A stretch of 64,000 nucleotides of DNA from Straminergon stramineum (GCA_963920665.1 OY987263.1:37746547-37810546); one strand, 5' to 3'; positions 10,575 through 23,356 are shown, counted from the first letter of the stretch. Notes: generated by a model from the letters alone, not told the origin. Made by a program: numbers and translations.

Positions 10575-13440
10575 TGTCATGTGAGAAGCGAGTCTTTTAT
10601 TTTCTCGTTGACTTGACGTTGTCGAGCTAGGTAGGATTGGTGGAAGGTGGTGTGGAGTGCCATGCAACACGGTTAGCCTTGATGTGAGCTTGGGCCTTGG
10701 TTTTGGCCTTGGTAGAGATTTCGACACCTTGGTTGGAGACCTTAGTGCCCATGTCTTCGACATGAGTAATTGGAGACTCATTTTTTTCAAGTTGAGTCTC
10801 CCACATGATAGAATGAAGGGTATTTGCCTTAGATTTCCATTCAAGCATGTACACATTCTTTAAGAATGATATACACTCGATTGTTTGTATTCTGTGAGTT
10901 TTTTCTAGCTTCTTTAAGAACTTTTCGTTACGTCTTATTACTTGAAAAAGATATCATTCCATTTATATGTGTATGTGTAGTGAAATTCTACATCTAAACT
11001 AGTGCATGAAACGTGTTTTAGAATGTTTCAAGGGAATTTGCATGTTGTTGGAATTGCAAAGAGCGTCTAAGATAGGGCTCCATAGCCACGGTTTTAGAAC
11101 TTCTAGGCCTTGAAAATGGGTCCTAATGTCATATTAGTAAGATAAGTGAATTATTGGCCTGGCTCACATTAGGGATAAAGTTAGTGGGCCACTTGCAAAA
11201 GGACCAATGAGACATTTGTACGAGATATCCCACTAGAATCATGGGTATCTAGTAGTCATCTTCCTTCGTAGAACATGCAATGTATAGAGCTGGGGAGGAT
11301 ACATGAAGGTGAGAGGAGCTGTAATATCAACAAAGACTGGAGTGCTAGTCTAAGTAAGGGAGTTTGGAATTTGGAATGTAGAAAATGTACGTGAAGCGTA
11401 AGGATGAAGGATTTGTGATTCCAATTGTGAAGTGGGCTTATTGATGGACAACATTTTGTTTGACATTGGTATAGTTGATGAGGTAGTTTGGTGTATGCAT
11501 GATGAGAGGACAATCTAGGTCTTGAGAATTTGAAGGTAATGAAGTGCACACTTCAAAAAGGTTGCGGTGTGAGATTTGTGTTGGAAGCTGGTTCATGGTG
11601 ATTAAGTGGTCATGGAGATGTTGATTCTGATTTTCTACACTTTGGTTTGTAGATCCGATGATGCACAAGGGCTGTAGTCAAGAAGATTGAACAACTTAGG
11701 GCTGAATAGTATAGCTTCTATTATAATATTCGTTGCAAGGATCTCATCACCATTTTCTTCGAGGGGTGTATAGGGAGGAGGGATTTTATTGTTGGCCTCT
11801 TTAGCGACAAATGATTCCAGTCAGGCGATGCATTAGTTGGGATCTGTAGTGTTGTTCTTTGTTGTGATGATGTGTGTGAACCATCTTGTAAATGGTGCAT
11901 GAAGGCTAGATATTATTGACTTTTACAAGTTTGTAGAGAAATGACAATTTGCTAGAGATTGGAGTTTGAAATACTAGAGGCACAGTTAGGAGAGCGCTAT
12001 GAGAGTTGCATGACATCGGAGCTACCAAATGTCGCTAAGGAATGCTAGGAACCTCGAGGGCTCAGGAGTTTGAATTTGTGACTCGTGATCATTGGTGAGT
12101 AAGGGGTTGTGATAAGTGATAGCCAATAATCCAAGGGTTTGTGACCGGTTTAGTCAGTCACCTAGGTTTGCATTGCTTGCTCCATGGGGACTTAAGACCC
12201 CAATTTTGTAAAAAAAAGGGGCTTTTCTTTTGAAATTGAAGTTTATTTAGAGAGTTAAGTGGATGTTGTGTTTAGGGGGGCCTAGAGAAGTTTTGGGTAC
12301 ACTTTTGGTACAAAGTCACCTAAACCCTAAAATTTCAGCACACCTAAGTTGGACTAAAAACATATTTGGACTTTTCAAAATCCAAATTTACCTTTAAAAA
12401 TGGAGTGCTAGGGATTAGTTGATTCCATCTAGGGATTTTGAAGGTAGTTTAAGGTAGTTGTGAAGTTTGGGGGAGGTTTACGAAATTTTGACTTAAAATT
12501 TCAGCTCACATATGTTGATCCGAAAACCTAATTTACAAGTTCAAATCTAAGATTTGACGTTGAAGTCTAATTTTATGGATTAGATAGGACTCGTGGGGTT
12601 ATTGAGTGCAATTGAGAGTGTGTTTGGGCATTCAAATACTTCAATTCCGTCTGATTAGGCCAATGGGGGTTGGAGGGTTATAGACTTATAGTGAGAGATT
12701 TGTTGAGGGTGCACGATTTTTGTGCCTTCAATTCATTAGTGAGGATTAGGTCTCTAGCCTATTTATGGTCACTACCAAGTCACATGCACATGTGCAAACC
12801 AATGATGGTGCTCTATCAGAGTCACCACAACCTCCACGACAATGCACTCGACTAGTACACATGCTTAGAATAGTACCCACACCTATTGCTACGTATAGGC
12901 AATTTTGTCATCTTGCTAACAAAGCACGTTAAGATTTAGGACATCCAGATGGTCAAGCACATTGGCTTATGCAAGCAACACATATTATTCACTTGCTTCA
13001 CTTCATTTGAGTTCACTTACCACTACAAGGTGTGCAACATGATGATGCAAGATTTTGGGAAATTTGGGAGATGAGGCTGACACATGCATAACAGTGTAGT
13101 AAGCATTAGCTTGGCATGGCATGCCATATATTGTTTGTAGATCTAAATCCAGTTGTCACATTATAATATTGGGGTGAACACAGTAATAAGGTCCTTTAGT
13201 ATCTTTCACAGGTAGAAAATTGTGTGTAATTTTAAATGGGGTTATTAAAGTGGGGGAGTTTGAGATCAACTAGGACCGTATGTTAGGTTTGCAAGTTGAT
13301 TCTCTCTAGGTGATAGGTGTAATTTTCATACTACCATGACACTTTTGTGTGGGTGTTGACTAGATCTAGATAGTTTTTTAGTTCTAATTTGGATGGATTT
13401 GGCGGTGTATGTGCCAAACATCTTTGTTATATGAGATTTG
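10575..13440. other. Non-coding stretch without recognisable genes
   Basis: Short open frames of up to 97 codons occur on both strands, but none resembles a family I know and all are interrupted nearby. The composition is less AT-rich than the flanking repeats. 12760-13200 reads like a decayed coding or transposon-derived sequence with several stops, though no domain can be named. Confidence 0.4.
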
Positions 13441-13489
13441 GTAATTTGATCCAGGGTTGACGAAAGTGAGTGTCCTAGGCAAAATCGTG

Positions 13490-13690
13490 TCTAAAAATCG
13501 GTTGTTTGGCCGTCCAGACGCACGGACTCCGTGAACACTGCATCTCTAGTGGGTAAAAAACACCGTCCACAAATTTGCCTTGGGTAAATGCGGTCGGGCG
13601 GATTGGCGGACGGCTAATGGCTAGTGGCTAGTGGCGGATGTGTAGAGGTCTAGAGGGAGACACGTAGCAACCCTAAAGGCCTAAACCAAC
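13490..13690. repeat. GTCCGCC-rich island A
   Basis: A short CpG- and GC-rich island in AT-rich surroundings with several GTCC/GGAC motifs (gccgtccagacgcacgg, gggcggattggcggacgg). Similar motif-rich islands are at 15461-15612, 20962-21075, 22605-23340 and 25205-25505. It is probably a degenerate repeat. No gene is supported. 13690-14400 beyond it holds nothing recognisable. Confidence 0.4.
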
Positions 13691-14416
13691 CGCGGGTTGG
13701 GGCGAGGGCTTAGAATCCCCAAAAGGCTTAATAAGAGTGCAACGAATCCAACCTTTAACATCCAAAAAGAAGTCATGATGACCTTCGAGTCTTCGAGGCA
13801 TCTTCGAGCAATACTTGGAAGGTATTGGTTTTCTATGGAGGTCTTGAGTTCAATCCCCAATGAGATCATTTGGGTTGGTTTTGGTAGCCAACCTTAATAA
13901 GAAAAAAAAATAGGAAAACGTCAAGTCGGTTCCCTGTTGTATGTGGGAGGGAAATTCATTTAATTCTAAAGGTTTAGGAGATGGACCTAGAGGATTTGGA
14001 GGGTTAGTATTGAATTTTTGAAAATTCAAAATCCTCTTCACTTTGAAAATTATCAAATCTATGATTCTATGACAATCATGAAGTCAAAATTGTTGCATTA
14101 TATATGTATCTTACAATGTATCATGCTTCATACAAAGAAAGAGGAACACAATCAATTTTAGAGGGACTTCTTCTTGGTTTTGCAATTCAAAAAAATGTAA
14201 TCATATTTTTAACAACAATAAGCAAACTTCAATTGCAATGAAAGCTTCAAACAATCAATTGCCATTACATGCTCGATGTATCATCAGCACTTAAACACCT
14301 AAGCCTACATCCCTTGAATCTCTAAGGCTTGTAATCACTATCTCCTTTCACCTTAGCCCCGCTATTGTCACATCTAGTTCCCCATCCGTCGTCTTCATTG
14401 CTAGATGTCTTTTCCA

Positions 14417-15460
14417 TTAGGGTTGCATTATTCTTTTTTTATGAGCTTTGATGGAGTCTTCAACCTTTGATATCTCTACTTTTGGCGCTCCTTGAATAAT
14501 TAACTCCATTGCATTCAAAGACTGCGATGTTTGGCCTAATGATTTCAAGGAATGGTGTGGTGGATGGCCCCGATGTTGAACAAACATTGAAGCCAATGTC
14601 TCATCTTTATCATCATCGGTACATGATAAAATGATTTGACTTGGATTGCCTTCGGAACCCATCTCTTTCATAGGAGACAAATGTCTTTTTCCAAGCCATG
14701 ATTTCCTTGAACCATCCAATGTCATGGCATCGATTTTAAATAGTGCACGTGGAGGAGCCCTACGTGGTGGTTCGGGAGAATCTTCCATGAGGTGCATTTT
14801 GCCAACACCATTGTTGACAAAAATTGGGCTGCCTGACTCCATTGAACGTGCTTCAACATTGTCTTGTACTTTGTGTGGTTTGGCATTTCCAATATTTGCT
14901 TCCCCACATTTCTTGCTTGCCAATATCACTATTGACGCACCAATTGCATTGCACACATTCATCTGAACATTCATCTCACATCCTCCCTTGTCTACATGTT
15001 GGTCATTTTTTTCTACCACCATTATCGTGGATGGAGCATTAGAAATGGGAATCACTTCATCCTTTTCAAGACTCCCATCATTCGCAATTGTTGTCCTATT
15101 GGTCACCCTTATCTCTACATATGTATCCTCCATGTTTGGTAGAAAATTTTTGCTACTCATGAATCCGGTTCCATCCACAAATCTAGCTATCGAAGTTACA
15201 TCATCATCAAGCCTGCAATCGTCCTCATCTGATCGAAACTCATACATGTCTCCATCCTTGACTCCGAAGTCTTCATTGTTTTGATCCCCACTCTCCACCC
15301 TGTAGGAGCAACTGACACTTAAAGCAACAGTAGCACATCCAACTTGACACCAAAGGAGAATAGAAGTGATAGCAAATGAGAAGCCCATCTGCCAATATAC
15401 TCGTCTGCCACCAAATCTAAAAAACGTCCATCCTGAAGCGGCCCTGAACCTACGGTCCAT
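14417..15460 (-). CDS. Hypothetical protein, 347 codons, unknown family
   Basis: The longest open frame outside NDUFV1 and TM9SF, running from ATG at 15460 down to 14417. The N terminus has a hydrophobic stretch (about residues 22-50) that could be a membrane segment or signal anchor. The middle is acidic (EFRSDEDDCRLDDD). The C-terminal third has a basic, proline-containing patch (PEPPRRAPPRALFKIDA). No domain is recognisable. The start lies 156 bp from the left end of the 5.3-kb CACTA element, whose insertion probably separated the frame from any upstream promoter. It could be a host gene fragment, part of a retroelement such as a LINE or gag-like protein, or chance. There is no sign of introns. 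Confidence 0.35.
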   Translation of the reverse strand: MDRRFRAASGWTFFRFGGRRVYWQMGFSFAITSILLWCQVGCATVALSVSCSYRVESGDQNNEDFGVKDGDMYEFRSDEDDCRLDDDVTSIARFVDGTGFMSSKNFLPNMEDTYVEIRVTNRTTIANDGSLEKDEVIPISNAPSTIMVVEKNDQHVDKGGCEMNVQMNVCNAIGASIVILASKKCGEANIGNAKPHKVQDNVEARSMESGSPIFVNNGVGKMHLMEDSPEPPRRAPPRALFKIDAMTLDGSRKSWLGKRHLSPMKEMGSEGNPSQIILSCTDDDKDETLASMFVQHRGHPPHHSLKSLGQTSQSLNAMELIIQGAPKVEISKVEDSIKAHKKRIMQP

Positions 15461-15612
15461 TGCCGCGGACGCCGGTCGACCGCTTTAGTGGCGAACAGGC
15501 AGCTATCTGTCCACTCTGGACCACCACCGGACCTCCCGTCCACCCATCCCGACCGCGGGCCACTCCTAGACCATCTTGTCCACTCAGGCCATTCGCCGTC
15601 ACCGACCGCATA
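15461..15612. repeat. GTCCGCC-rich island B, left half (split by the CACTA insertion)
   Basis: GC-rich sequence with repeated gtccac/gtccgc motifs directly left of the CACTA target duplication. It continues at 20962-21075 on the other side. The two halves were contiguous before the transposon inserted. Confidence 0.5.
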
Positions 15613-18600
15613 AATCACTACAAGAAAACGGGTGTTTTATGACTACAAAAATATGACTGAGGATGACTGGCGACTATTCGCAGTCATATTTTTGGAGGCC
15701 AACTCTTTGAAAAAAAATATGACTACAAATATGAATGCTAGTCATGTTTTGGCCTTGTACGTTGCGAGCGTATAGTATATGTTCATTGGGAACTCCAAAA
15801 TACTTCATAGAGCTTCATAGGGAACATATTTGGGGAACGCACAGTCATATTTATTAGTCATATTTTTGCATCAGTCATATTTTGTAGTCATATTTTTATG
15901 ATAGTCACATTTTTTTTTCTTTTAGGCAACTTGAAGAAAATTTGGGCGGGAAATATATTTGGAGAGTGCTAAATCATATTTGCTAGTCATAATTTCACTT
16001 TAGTCATATTTGCAGTTATATTTTATAGTCATATTTTTATGATAGTCACATTTTTTTCTTTTGGGCAGCTTGAAGAAAATTTGGGCGGGGATTATATTTG
16101 GAGAGTGCTAAATCATATTTGCTAGTCATAATTTCATTGTAGTCATATTTTTGAGTCAGTCATATTTATTAGTCATATTTTTGCATCAATCATATTTTTG
16201 AGTCAATCATATTTTGTAGACACATTTCTTTGGTAGTTATTTTTTGTTTCTTTGGTGGGAGTCTAAGGAAAAGGTTGGCAATGTAAGATGGGTCTTCTAT
16301 ATTTTGTCCCTAGAGGCCATTCCTTGGAATGACTTTGTTTAATACCTAATAAAAAAAATTATTTTCTTTTGTATGATGTGTCTATTACATAATTAATGTC
16401 CAAATAATTTGAGATGGCACATGTTTATATTTTAATTAATATATTTAAAATTTTTATAGGAATTAGAAAAGGAATAGAGAGGAATAAAACAATTAATAAT
16501 AGCAGATAATCAATTTTTATTTGAGTATTTAAGAAAAAATTAGAGAGGAATAAAAGTCTATGGACAAACCAAAGCACCAAGGTAGGACTAAGCTTGAGAA
16601 TCCAAGATAGAAATCGGGCTTGCCTTGATTCACTATTGGAATTTGCTGTGGAATTGGTTAATTATGTTAATTGATTGTGATGGCTAATGCGAAGAGAAAT
16701 CTAATGCATTTAAGCTAGTAATGTAGATTGAAGGTTGTAGAGTTTAGAAAAATTACTTGAAGATTGAAAAAAATCTAATCTAAAGAGAAGAAAGAACAGT
16801 GTGAGAAAAATTCATGCCCGAGTGGCTATGGAGCAAGAGTACTAAGTGAGAAGTGCGATTTGTGTTGAGAGTCTCTAAGTGTTTGAAGAAGAAGCGTAGG
16901 TTCCAAGTTGCTACTCCAAGCTTTAGACATGATTAGGAGACTAATATGACCCCCGTATAAGGATTTGACTATGTATTAAACAAAGATTGTTGATTATAAT
17001 ACACGTAGTTGATCAAATGAATTTTTCAAGTCTTAAGTAGATATTTAGTTATCACTTACAAGATTGATGTCGTTACAATTGTTTGATTCTTAAAGTAATT
17101 AGAAATCAATTAGTAGTAGTAGTAGAAGTCAAAGATTGCAATTCTAAACCATTTCAAAAAATGAAGGAAAAAAACAAAAAATGTTGAAAATAATTTGAAG
17201 AAAGTCAAGAGGGGGAAGTAGAAAGAAATAGGTTGAAAGAAAAGAATGAGATCATATATCTAATTTATATTCCTTGTTGTAAAAGTTGTTATTTAAGTTG
17301 TATCCAAAAACACAAAAAATGTAACAAAAATGGATTAAAGCAGACTTCATGATACAATTACAATATACATGTTGAAGAATAGGGATGTTGTAGAAACAAA
17401 TTCCAAGGCATGTCCTTCAATTTGGCACTTAGTTTATTCTCTTCTTGTAGAAACTATAGTTGTGCTAGAAATTAGAGGTTTAAATCAAACCTCTAAGAAT
17501 TTATTAAATCCAATTTGGAATTCACGAACACTTCGTTAATTTGTAGAGGATTCCAGTAACATATCACACTTGAAAAAATAGAGAAAAACTATGGAGGATA
17601 GAGTATGATGAAATTGGATAATCTATGGCATTAGTTTTCGATAAAAAATACCAAAGTTCATCCAATTCAAGTAAAAAAGGAAAGTTGAAATTTAGTGACA
17701 TTTAGAATTCAATTTTGAAAGTATGAATGCATTTAAAATTATAGGCTAAGAGAAAATGTTGGATGAAATCTTGAAGGATAAATTAAAAACAAACCTTCAT
17801 CCATCTATATGTTTTTGCTAAAAACATTTCCTTATAAATATCTTAACGATTTTAGAATAAGCCTTCAACGTTCTACAACTTAAATTAAAAAAATTTTAAA
17901 TTTCTCAACTAGGATTTGGAAGTCTAGAGTTTTGACCGTGATTGGTCAAAACCATCTAAAACCTTTGACTTTTATAGTTTAAGTGTGTTTTAGTTTAGAT
18001 GTGAATCACTTACAGTTTATCATTAGAAAAAAATTATTCATTGCTTAGAATACCCATTGAACAATATTTAAATATCCAACTTAGGATTTGAAGTCCAACA
18101 ACAAAAAATATAGTTGTGTTTATTTTATCTCAATGATATAAATAAAACACTCATATATATCATATATTGAAGTTTGTTTCTTTTTTAGGAAGGTTCTTCG
18201 TAATGTCATATAAGTTGTATTTATAAAAAATCTCTATAGGGTTGTTTAGAAGTTATAGAATTATTTATATGAAGATTGAGGCTCATTGTAATATACATGG
18301 TTGAATTGCAATTAAAAGATGGTTGTTTGAATGTTTCTACAAAGATATAGACTATAAAAACATAACCCCTTTTAAAAAATTCAAAGATGTTTTTCAATAT
18401 TGCCTCTATAAAATACTTTTGCTCTTATATACTTAGTGCATAGACGTAGATACTTTGATTCATGCATGACTTTTTTTTGCTATAACTATAGGTGCTTAAG
18501 GCCTTGTAACTTCCCTTTATACATTTTGTAGAGTTGTATTGCAACATACATTCACTTTGTAGTAAATTTTGTTGTTAAAATAACTTAATTATTTAGTATA

Positions 18601-18690
18601 GTCATATTTATTGACTCGCATGACTACGTCAAGTTGTATGATTAGAGCAAGTCATGTACATGACTAGGGTTTTAAAACCCTAGCTGCCAC

Positions 18691-18700
18691 TTCTATATAA
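18691..18700 (+). promoter_or_regulatory. TATA-like box inside the CACTA element
   Basis: The motif ctatataa lies between two AGGGTTT...AAACCCTA palindromes (about 18665-18682 and 18713-18730). These are telo-box-like motifs often found in plant promoters. A TTC repeat follows within 45 bp. It suggests a former or active internal promoter driving transcription to the right. Confidence 0.4.
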
Positions 18701-18737
18701 CCGCCATTGATTTAGGGTTTTGAAACCCTAGCCGCCA

Positions 18738-19660
18738 TTTCTTCTTCTTCTTCTTCTTCTTCATTGTTTTTTGTTGCCTCTTATGTTTTGCTTCTTGTTG
18801 TTTTCTAGCTCTTGGTTCTTCTTGCCTCCTAGTCCTTACTTTTTGTTTCTTTTTGTTTCTTGATCTTTGCTTCTAGTTTCTTCTTGTTACCTCTTAATTC
18901 TTGCTTCCTAGTTCTTGATTCTTGTTTGTAGTTTCTTCTTGTTACTTCTTAATTCTTGCCTTTTAGTTTCTACTTTTTTTGTTTCTTAGTTCTTGATTCT
19001 TGTTTGTGGTTTCTTCTTGTTACATCATAATTTTTGCTTCTTAGTTTCTACTTTTTTTTGCTTCTTAGTTCTTGATTATTGCTTCTAGTTTTTTCTTGTT
19101 CCATCTTAATTTTTACTTCCTAGTTCTTGTCTTTTGTTGCTTCCTAATTGTTACTTTCAATTTCTTTTTGATTCATTTTAACTTGTGTTTCTTGTTTTTT
19201 TTAATTCTTGTTTTTTCTTGTTATTTATTGCATTTGATTGCATCTTAAATTGTATTTTTTGTTGTTTCATGTTGCATCTTAGTTCTTTCTTATTATTATT
19301 ATTTATTGCATCTTAAATCATATTTTTTGTTGCTTCTTGTTGCCTTTTAGTTCTTATTTTCTCTTGCTATTTGTTGCATTCTATACTATTTTATTGCATC
19401 TTAAGTTGTGTCTCTTGTTTTGTTTTGTAGCACCTTAATTCTTACTTCTTTTTGTTTATTATTACCTCTTAACACTTGCCACTTTTTAGTTTTTGTTTCT
19501 TTTATTACTATTATTGTTATTTCTTCTTATTTATTTATGTTTTCTAAAGATATAGTGGTTATGAATTTTTCTTACTTTAAACTTGTGCTTCATATTTTTT
19601 GTTACCTTAAATCTTTGAAGGTTGAGCTATATTGTTCATTCACTAAAAATTAATCTCCTT
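18738..19660 (+). repeat. Pyrimidine-rich degenerate tandem repeat inside the CACTA element
   Basis: It starts with a (TTC)n run at 18738-18763. It continues for about 900 bp as an imperfect repetition of units like ttcttgttacctcttaattc / ttgcttcctagttcttg, strongly biased to T and C on the plus strand. An AG acceptor-like site (tatatgtag) follows at about 19665-19673. The open frame at 19408-19653 (81 codons) is leucine/phenylalanine-rich because of this composition and is not taken as a gene. Confidence 0.7.
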
Positions 19661-20961
19661 CATTGTATATGTAGGCACTTAAAGCTGGATTGAAGTTATT
19701 GGAGGCTACTTACAACACTTGAGAGGCAACTTCTTCAAATTTCAGTAAGAAATATAGGTCCTAGAGCTTATAGGAATATTCACTTATAGAGTGTCATTGT
19801 CATATGTTTTGTATTAGTGACTATTAAATGCCATTGAAAAGAGTCACATTTTTTATGGCATTTTTTCTCTTTAATATGATTGTCTCTTATGCATGTCAAA
19901 AATCATATGTACTCAATTTTTATTTGATGGAGTCATTTATTTAACTACTAAACCATGTTGATGCATGATTGCAACACCTCAAATTGATTTAGAATGTATG
20001 GAATATGATTGTAGTTTATAACAAAAGCTACTATAAACCTCAAGTCACCCCAATTACAAATATTACTTACTTGAGTCATATTTTATAATATATCTTAGCC
20101 AAAATATGACTTGTTGTAGTTATATAATGTTCACAATCATGTTATTAATGTGACTATATACTTTTAAAATTATGACTACATTCAATCATAAAATTACAAG
20201 TAATATTCTATGTGAACTACTACATGAACTAAAATATGATTTACATTAGTTATATTTCACATCAATAAAATTATGACTCATGAAGGTCATATTTCACATC
20301 AAGAAAAAATTATGACTTTCTTGAGTCATTTTTACATCAACATGTAGAGCATATGACTTATAAAAGTCATTTTTCATAATCACAAAAAATATGACTTACG
20401 AAAGTCATTTTTCACATCAACCAAAAATATGACTCACAAAGGTCATATTCCACATCAACAAAAAATACAACCCACTAGAGTCATTTTTACATCAACATAT
20501 AGAGAATATGACTCATGAGAGTCATTTTTCACATCAACAAAAAATATAACTCATAGAAGTCATATTCCACGTTAATAAAAAATATGACTACATAGAGTCA
20601 TATGCCACATGAACCAAAATATAACTGAACGTAGTCATATTCCACGTCAGCCAAAAATATGACTACATGGAGTCATATGCCACATAGACTTTTTTTTCTT
20701 TTGCCTGGGCAATTCAAAGAAAAGTCAAGACTTCAAGGATAGTCAACATATACGCCACATAGGCAATATACGGCTAAATTTACCCCCAATACAAATGATT
20801 GCAAATATGACTCATGAAAAATTTGACTAGTCGGTAATGACTAGACCCAGTCATATCGCGCGTCATCTATAGTGTTTTTTGTCTAAGTCATATTTTGAGA
20901 TTTTACGACTCATTGCAGTCATTTTTTGCAGTCATAAAACACCCGTTTTGTTGTAGTGAAT

Positions 20962-21075
20962 GGTGGACCTAGTTGTCCGCTCAGGTTGTCCGCCATCGCC
21001 AACCGCCCCCGCACTTGGCTGTCCGCCGTTGCCGAATGACCAGATACAACACTATTCACTTCGATGGCGGCCCTC
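20962..21075. repeat. GTCCGCC-rich island B, right half
   Basis: GC-rich continuation of 15461-15612 on the right of the CACTA element, with ttgtccgc, tgtccgcc and gctgtccgcc motifs. There is no supported gene; the open frame at 20919-21170 runs across the transposon end and is incidental. Confidence 0.5.
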
Positions 21076-21232
21076 CCTAACCAGAGTCGACCAACAGTCC
21101 TAAAGCATTGAATTTTGAAAAGCATAGATTCATGTACAAAAAAACCCTCTTGAATGCAAGAACTATCCAATGTAATATTAATGTAAGAAAAGGTAATTCC
21201 AGATATTCCTTTTTACATTTAAACATGCTCTC

Positions 21233-21268
21233 CAAACCCTATACCCTAAACCCCAAACCCTAACCCTA
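21233..21268. repeat. Short interstitial plant-telomere-like CCCTAAA run
   Basis: A degenerate run of aaaccct/ccctaaa units, similar to the plant telomere repeat. It is too short and imperfect to indicate a former chromosome end. The remainder, 21270-22600, is AT-rich sequence in which I see no gene or defined element. Confidence 0.6.
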
Positions 21269-22604
21269 CAAAAAAAATCTGAATTTTACAACCCTCAATT
21301 GTACATATTGAATTTATAACATTGCATGAATTTTCAAAATTATTGATGCGATGTGTGGAATATGTTTTACCTATGATTCCTTTGGAGTTTGAAATGCAAT
21401 CATGACAATATAATGCAAATGTAGACCTTACTTACTTTGTCATGTAGGTTTTAATTTTTCTTAAGATTTAGCACCTCAATTATCACTTTATTATGAGCCA
21501 TTAAATAAATGTGGAACATTCAATTGTAACTTGGAGTGTGTCTTCAATTTTTGTTGTCAAATGTATTCATAGTTTAGAACACCAATATGAATATACTAAA
21601 AGAAATTATATTATCTCATTATTCTATTACAACATTTATCGATGTATAGGATGGTGCTAAAAATGATTCAAGTATTTTAATGTAATGTGAAATGTTGTGG
21701 ACAAGATTAAAGTAAGCATTTATACAACAAAATGAAATGAAAATTCATGTCATACACACTTTGACACTTATACCTATGTATACTTGTGTGCATCCTAAAT
21801 TGTAAACCAATCATAAATTTATCACAACCCCAAAATATTAGAGCTTAGGTAATGTACAATATGATTGACCTTCAAATATGATGAGTCTTCAATTACAAGA
21901 AATTAGAAATGGTCATACTTCAATGATTACAAGTGTGTTTCATCTCAAAACTTTTTTGCAAATGATTATATAGAAAGGTTCATAATATCATATCTTTTAA
22001 ATTATAAATTTACAATATTGATTGAATTGCTTATGTAGTTATGTAGGCCTAGGATTTTGTAAAATCTTGAACCCCTAAAGCCTTCATGCTTTTTTTTCCA
22101 TCAAATATTACTCAAAACTACCATTTCGAATGCAAAGAGACAAAAATCTTAAAAATTGATTTTGGGCATATTTAACCATAGGAATTTATACTAGACTAGT
22201 ATAAAAATGTGTGTGAGTAATCTTGTCATCTAGAAAACTTTGAGTACATATATTGCATGGTATTTGGCTATTTGCATTTAAAGTAAGCCCAAAAAATCTT
22301 ATCTTTCATCTTGCTATACTAGATTGTTGGGCTTCTCATTTTCTTCACTTTAGATTTTTGGCACTAATGAATTTCATTTTAGAATATCTTGTGTTGAAAA
22401 ATTTAACTCTTAAATGAAGAATCTTGATCCAAAAATTTAGAAATAAATCATTTAATTGAGATCACATATCATAAGAGTCCCATATAAGAGTGTAGGGCCT
22501 GTGGGATGTCACTTTTGATAGTTGTATCAATTTAAGACCTCATGACATAACATATTAAAAATAATTTCTATACTTTTCTTAATTCACCATGTAATGCAAG
22601 CTCT

Positions 22605-23340
22605 GCCTATCGCCCCGTCCATCCACCCATCTCTACAAAGTTCAAAACACCTCTCCCGCTTGTCTAACCTCAACTGCATCTCCAAAAAATTCAAAACACC
22701 TCTCCCACCTGTCCACCCTAAACCGCATCTCCAAAAAATTCAAAACACCTCTCCCACCTGTCCACCCTAAACCGCATCTCCAAAAAATTCAAAACACCTC
22801 TCCCACCTGTCCACCCTAAACCGCATCTCCAAAAAATTCAAAACACCTCTCCCACTTGTCCACCCTAAACCGCATCTCCAAAAAATTCAAAACACCTCTC
22901 TTGCCCGTCTGCCCAACCACCAATTCAGAAATTGAAAAACACCTCCCTTTCGCAGTCCTGCCCACCTCTCCCTCCCATGCTCCTCTCCATCCGCCCATCT
23001 GTCCATCTACTCGTCCACCGTAAACCAAACACCAACTTCAAAACTAAAAAACACCTCCCTCCTTCCCGCCCGCCCACGTTCCTCTCTCCATCCGTCCGTC
23101 CGCCATAAACGAAACACCAACTCCCAAACTAAAAAACACCTCCCCCTCCCTCCCGCCCACCTCTCCCTCCTACGCTCTTCTCTGTTCGCTCGTCTACCTG
23201 ACCGCTTGTCCGCCTATCTGCCCATTCGCCGTAGACCAACGACCAATTCAGAAACTAAAAAATACCTTCCTCCCATGCTCCCTCCTGTGCTCCTCTCAAT
23301 CTACTCGTCCGCATTGCCTGTCCACTCGTCCACGATGCCC
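22605..23340. repeat. GTCCGCC/CTCTCCC-rich island C containing a 49-bp tandem array
   Basis: C-rich plus strand with repeated tgtccacc, cgtccgtccgcc and cacctctccc motifs. Within it, 22642-22900 is a tandem array of period 49 bp; starts at 22642, 22691, 22740, 22789 and 22838 share 'tccaaaaaattcaaaacacc'. Decayed units continue to about 23120. Open frames here are by-products of the repeat. Confidence 0.85.
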
Positions 23341-23356
23341 CTAAACCTAAACCTTG

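Larger units (their letters stand above)
15616..20958. mobile_element. Non-autonomous CACTA (En/Spm-type) DNA transposon, 5,343 bp
   Basis: The left end CACTACAAGAAAACGGG and the right end CCCGTTTTGTTGTAGTG form a terminal inverted repeat that extends to about 29 bp with one mismatch. The flanking triplets are AAT (15613-15615) and AAT (20959-20961), a perfect 3-bp target duplication as CACTA elements make. Subterminal arrays are typical: AGTCATATTTTT-type motifs occupy about 15640-16220, and the inverse AAAAATATGACT motifs occupy about 20060-20940. No transposase-sized ORF (TNPD/TNP2 or TNPA) is present, so it would need an active relative for movement. The interior carries a TATA-like promoter and a long pyrimidine-rich stretch, listed separately. 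Confidence 0.93.

Noticed and set aside
16814..16860. Possible tRNA-like start (gcccgagtggct)
   Set aside because: No matching acceptor stem, anticodon arm or T-arm follows.
19408..19653. 81-codon ORF inside the CACTA element
   Set aside because: Its leucine/phenylalanine content comes from the pyrimidine-rich repeat, and no transposase motif is present.
21233..21268. Former telomere or chromosome fusion point
   Set aside because: Only a few imperfect CCCTAAA units; such short runs are common in plant introns and promoters.
22642..22900. CRISPR-like array
   Set aside because: The 49-bp units are directly adjacent with no unique spacers, and the genome is plant nuclear. It is an ordinary tandem repeat.
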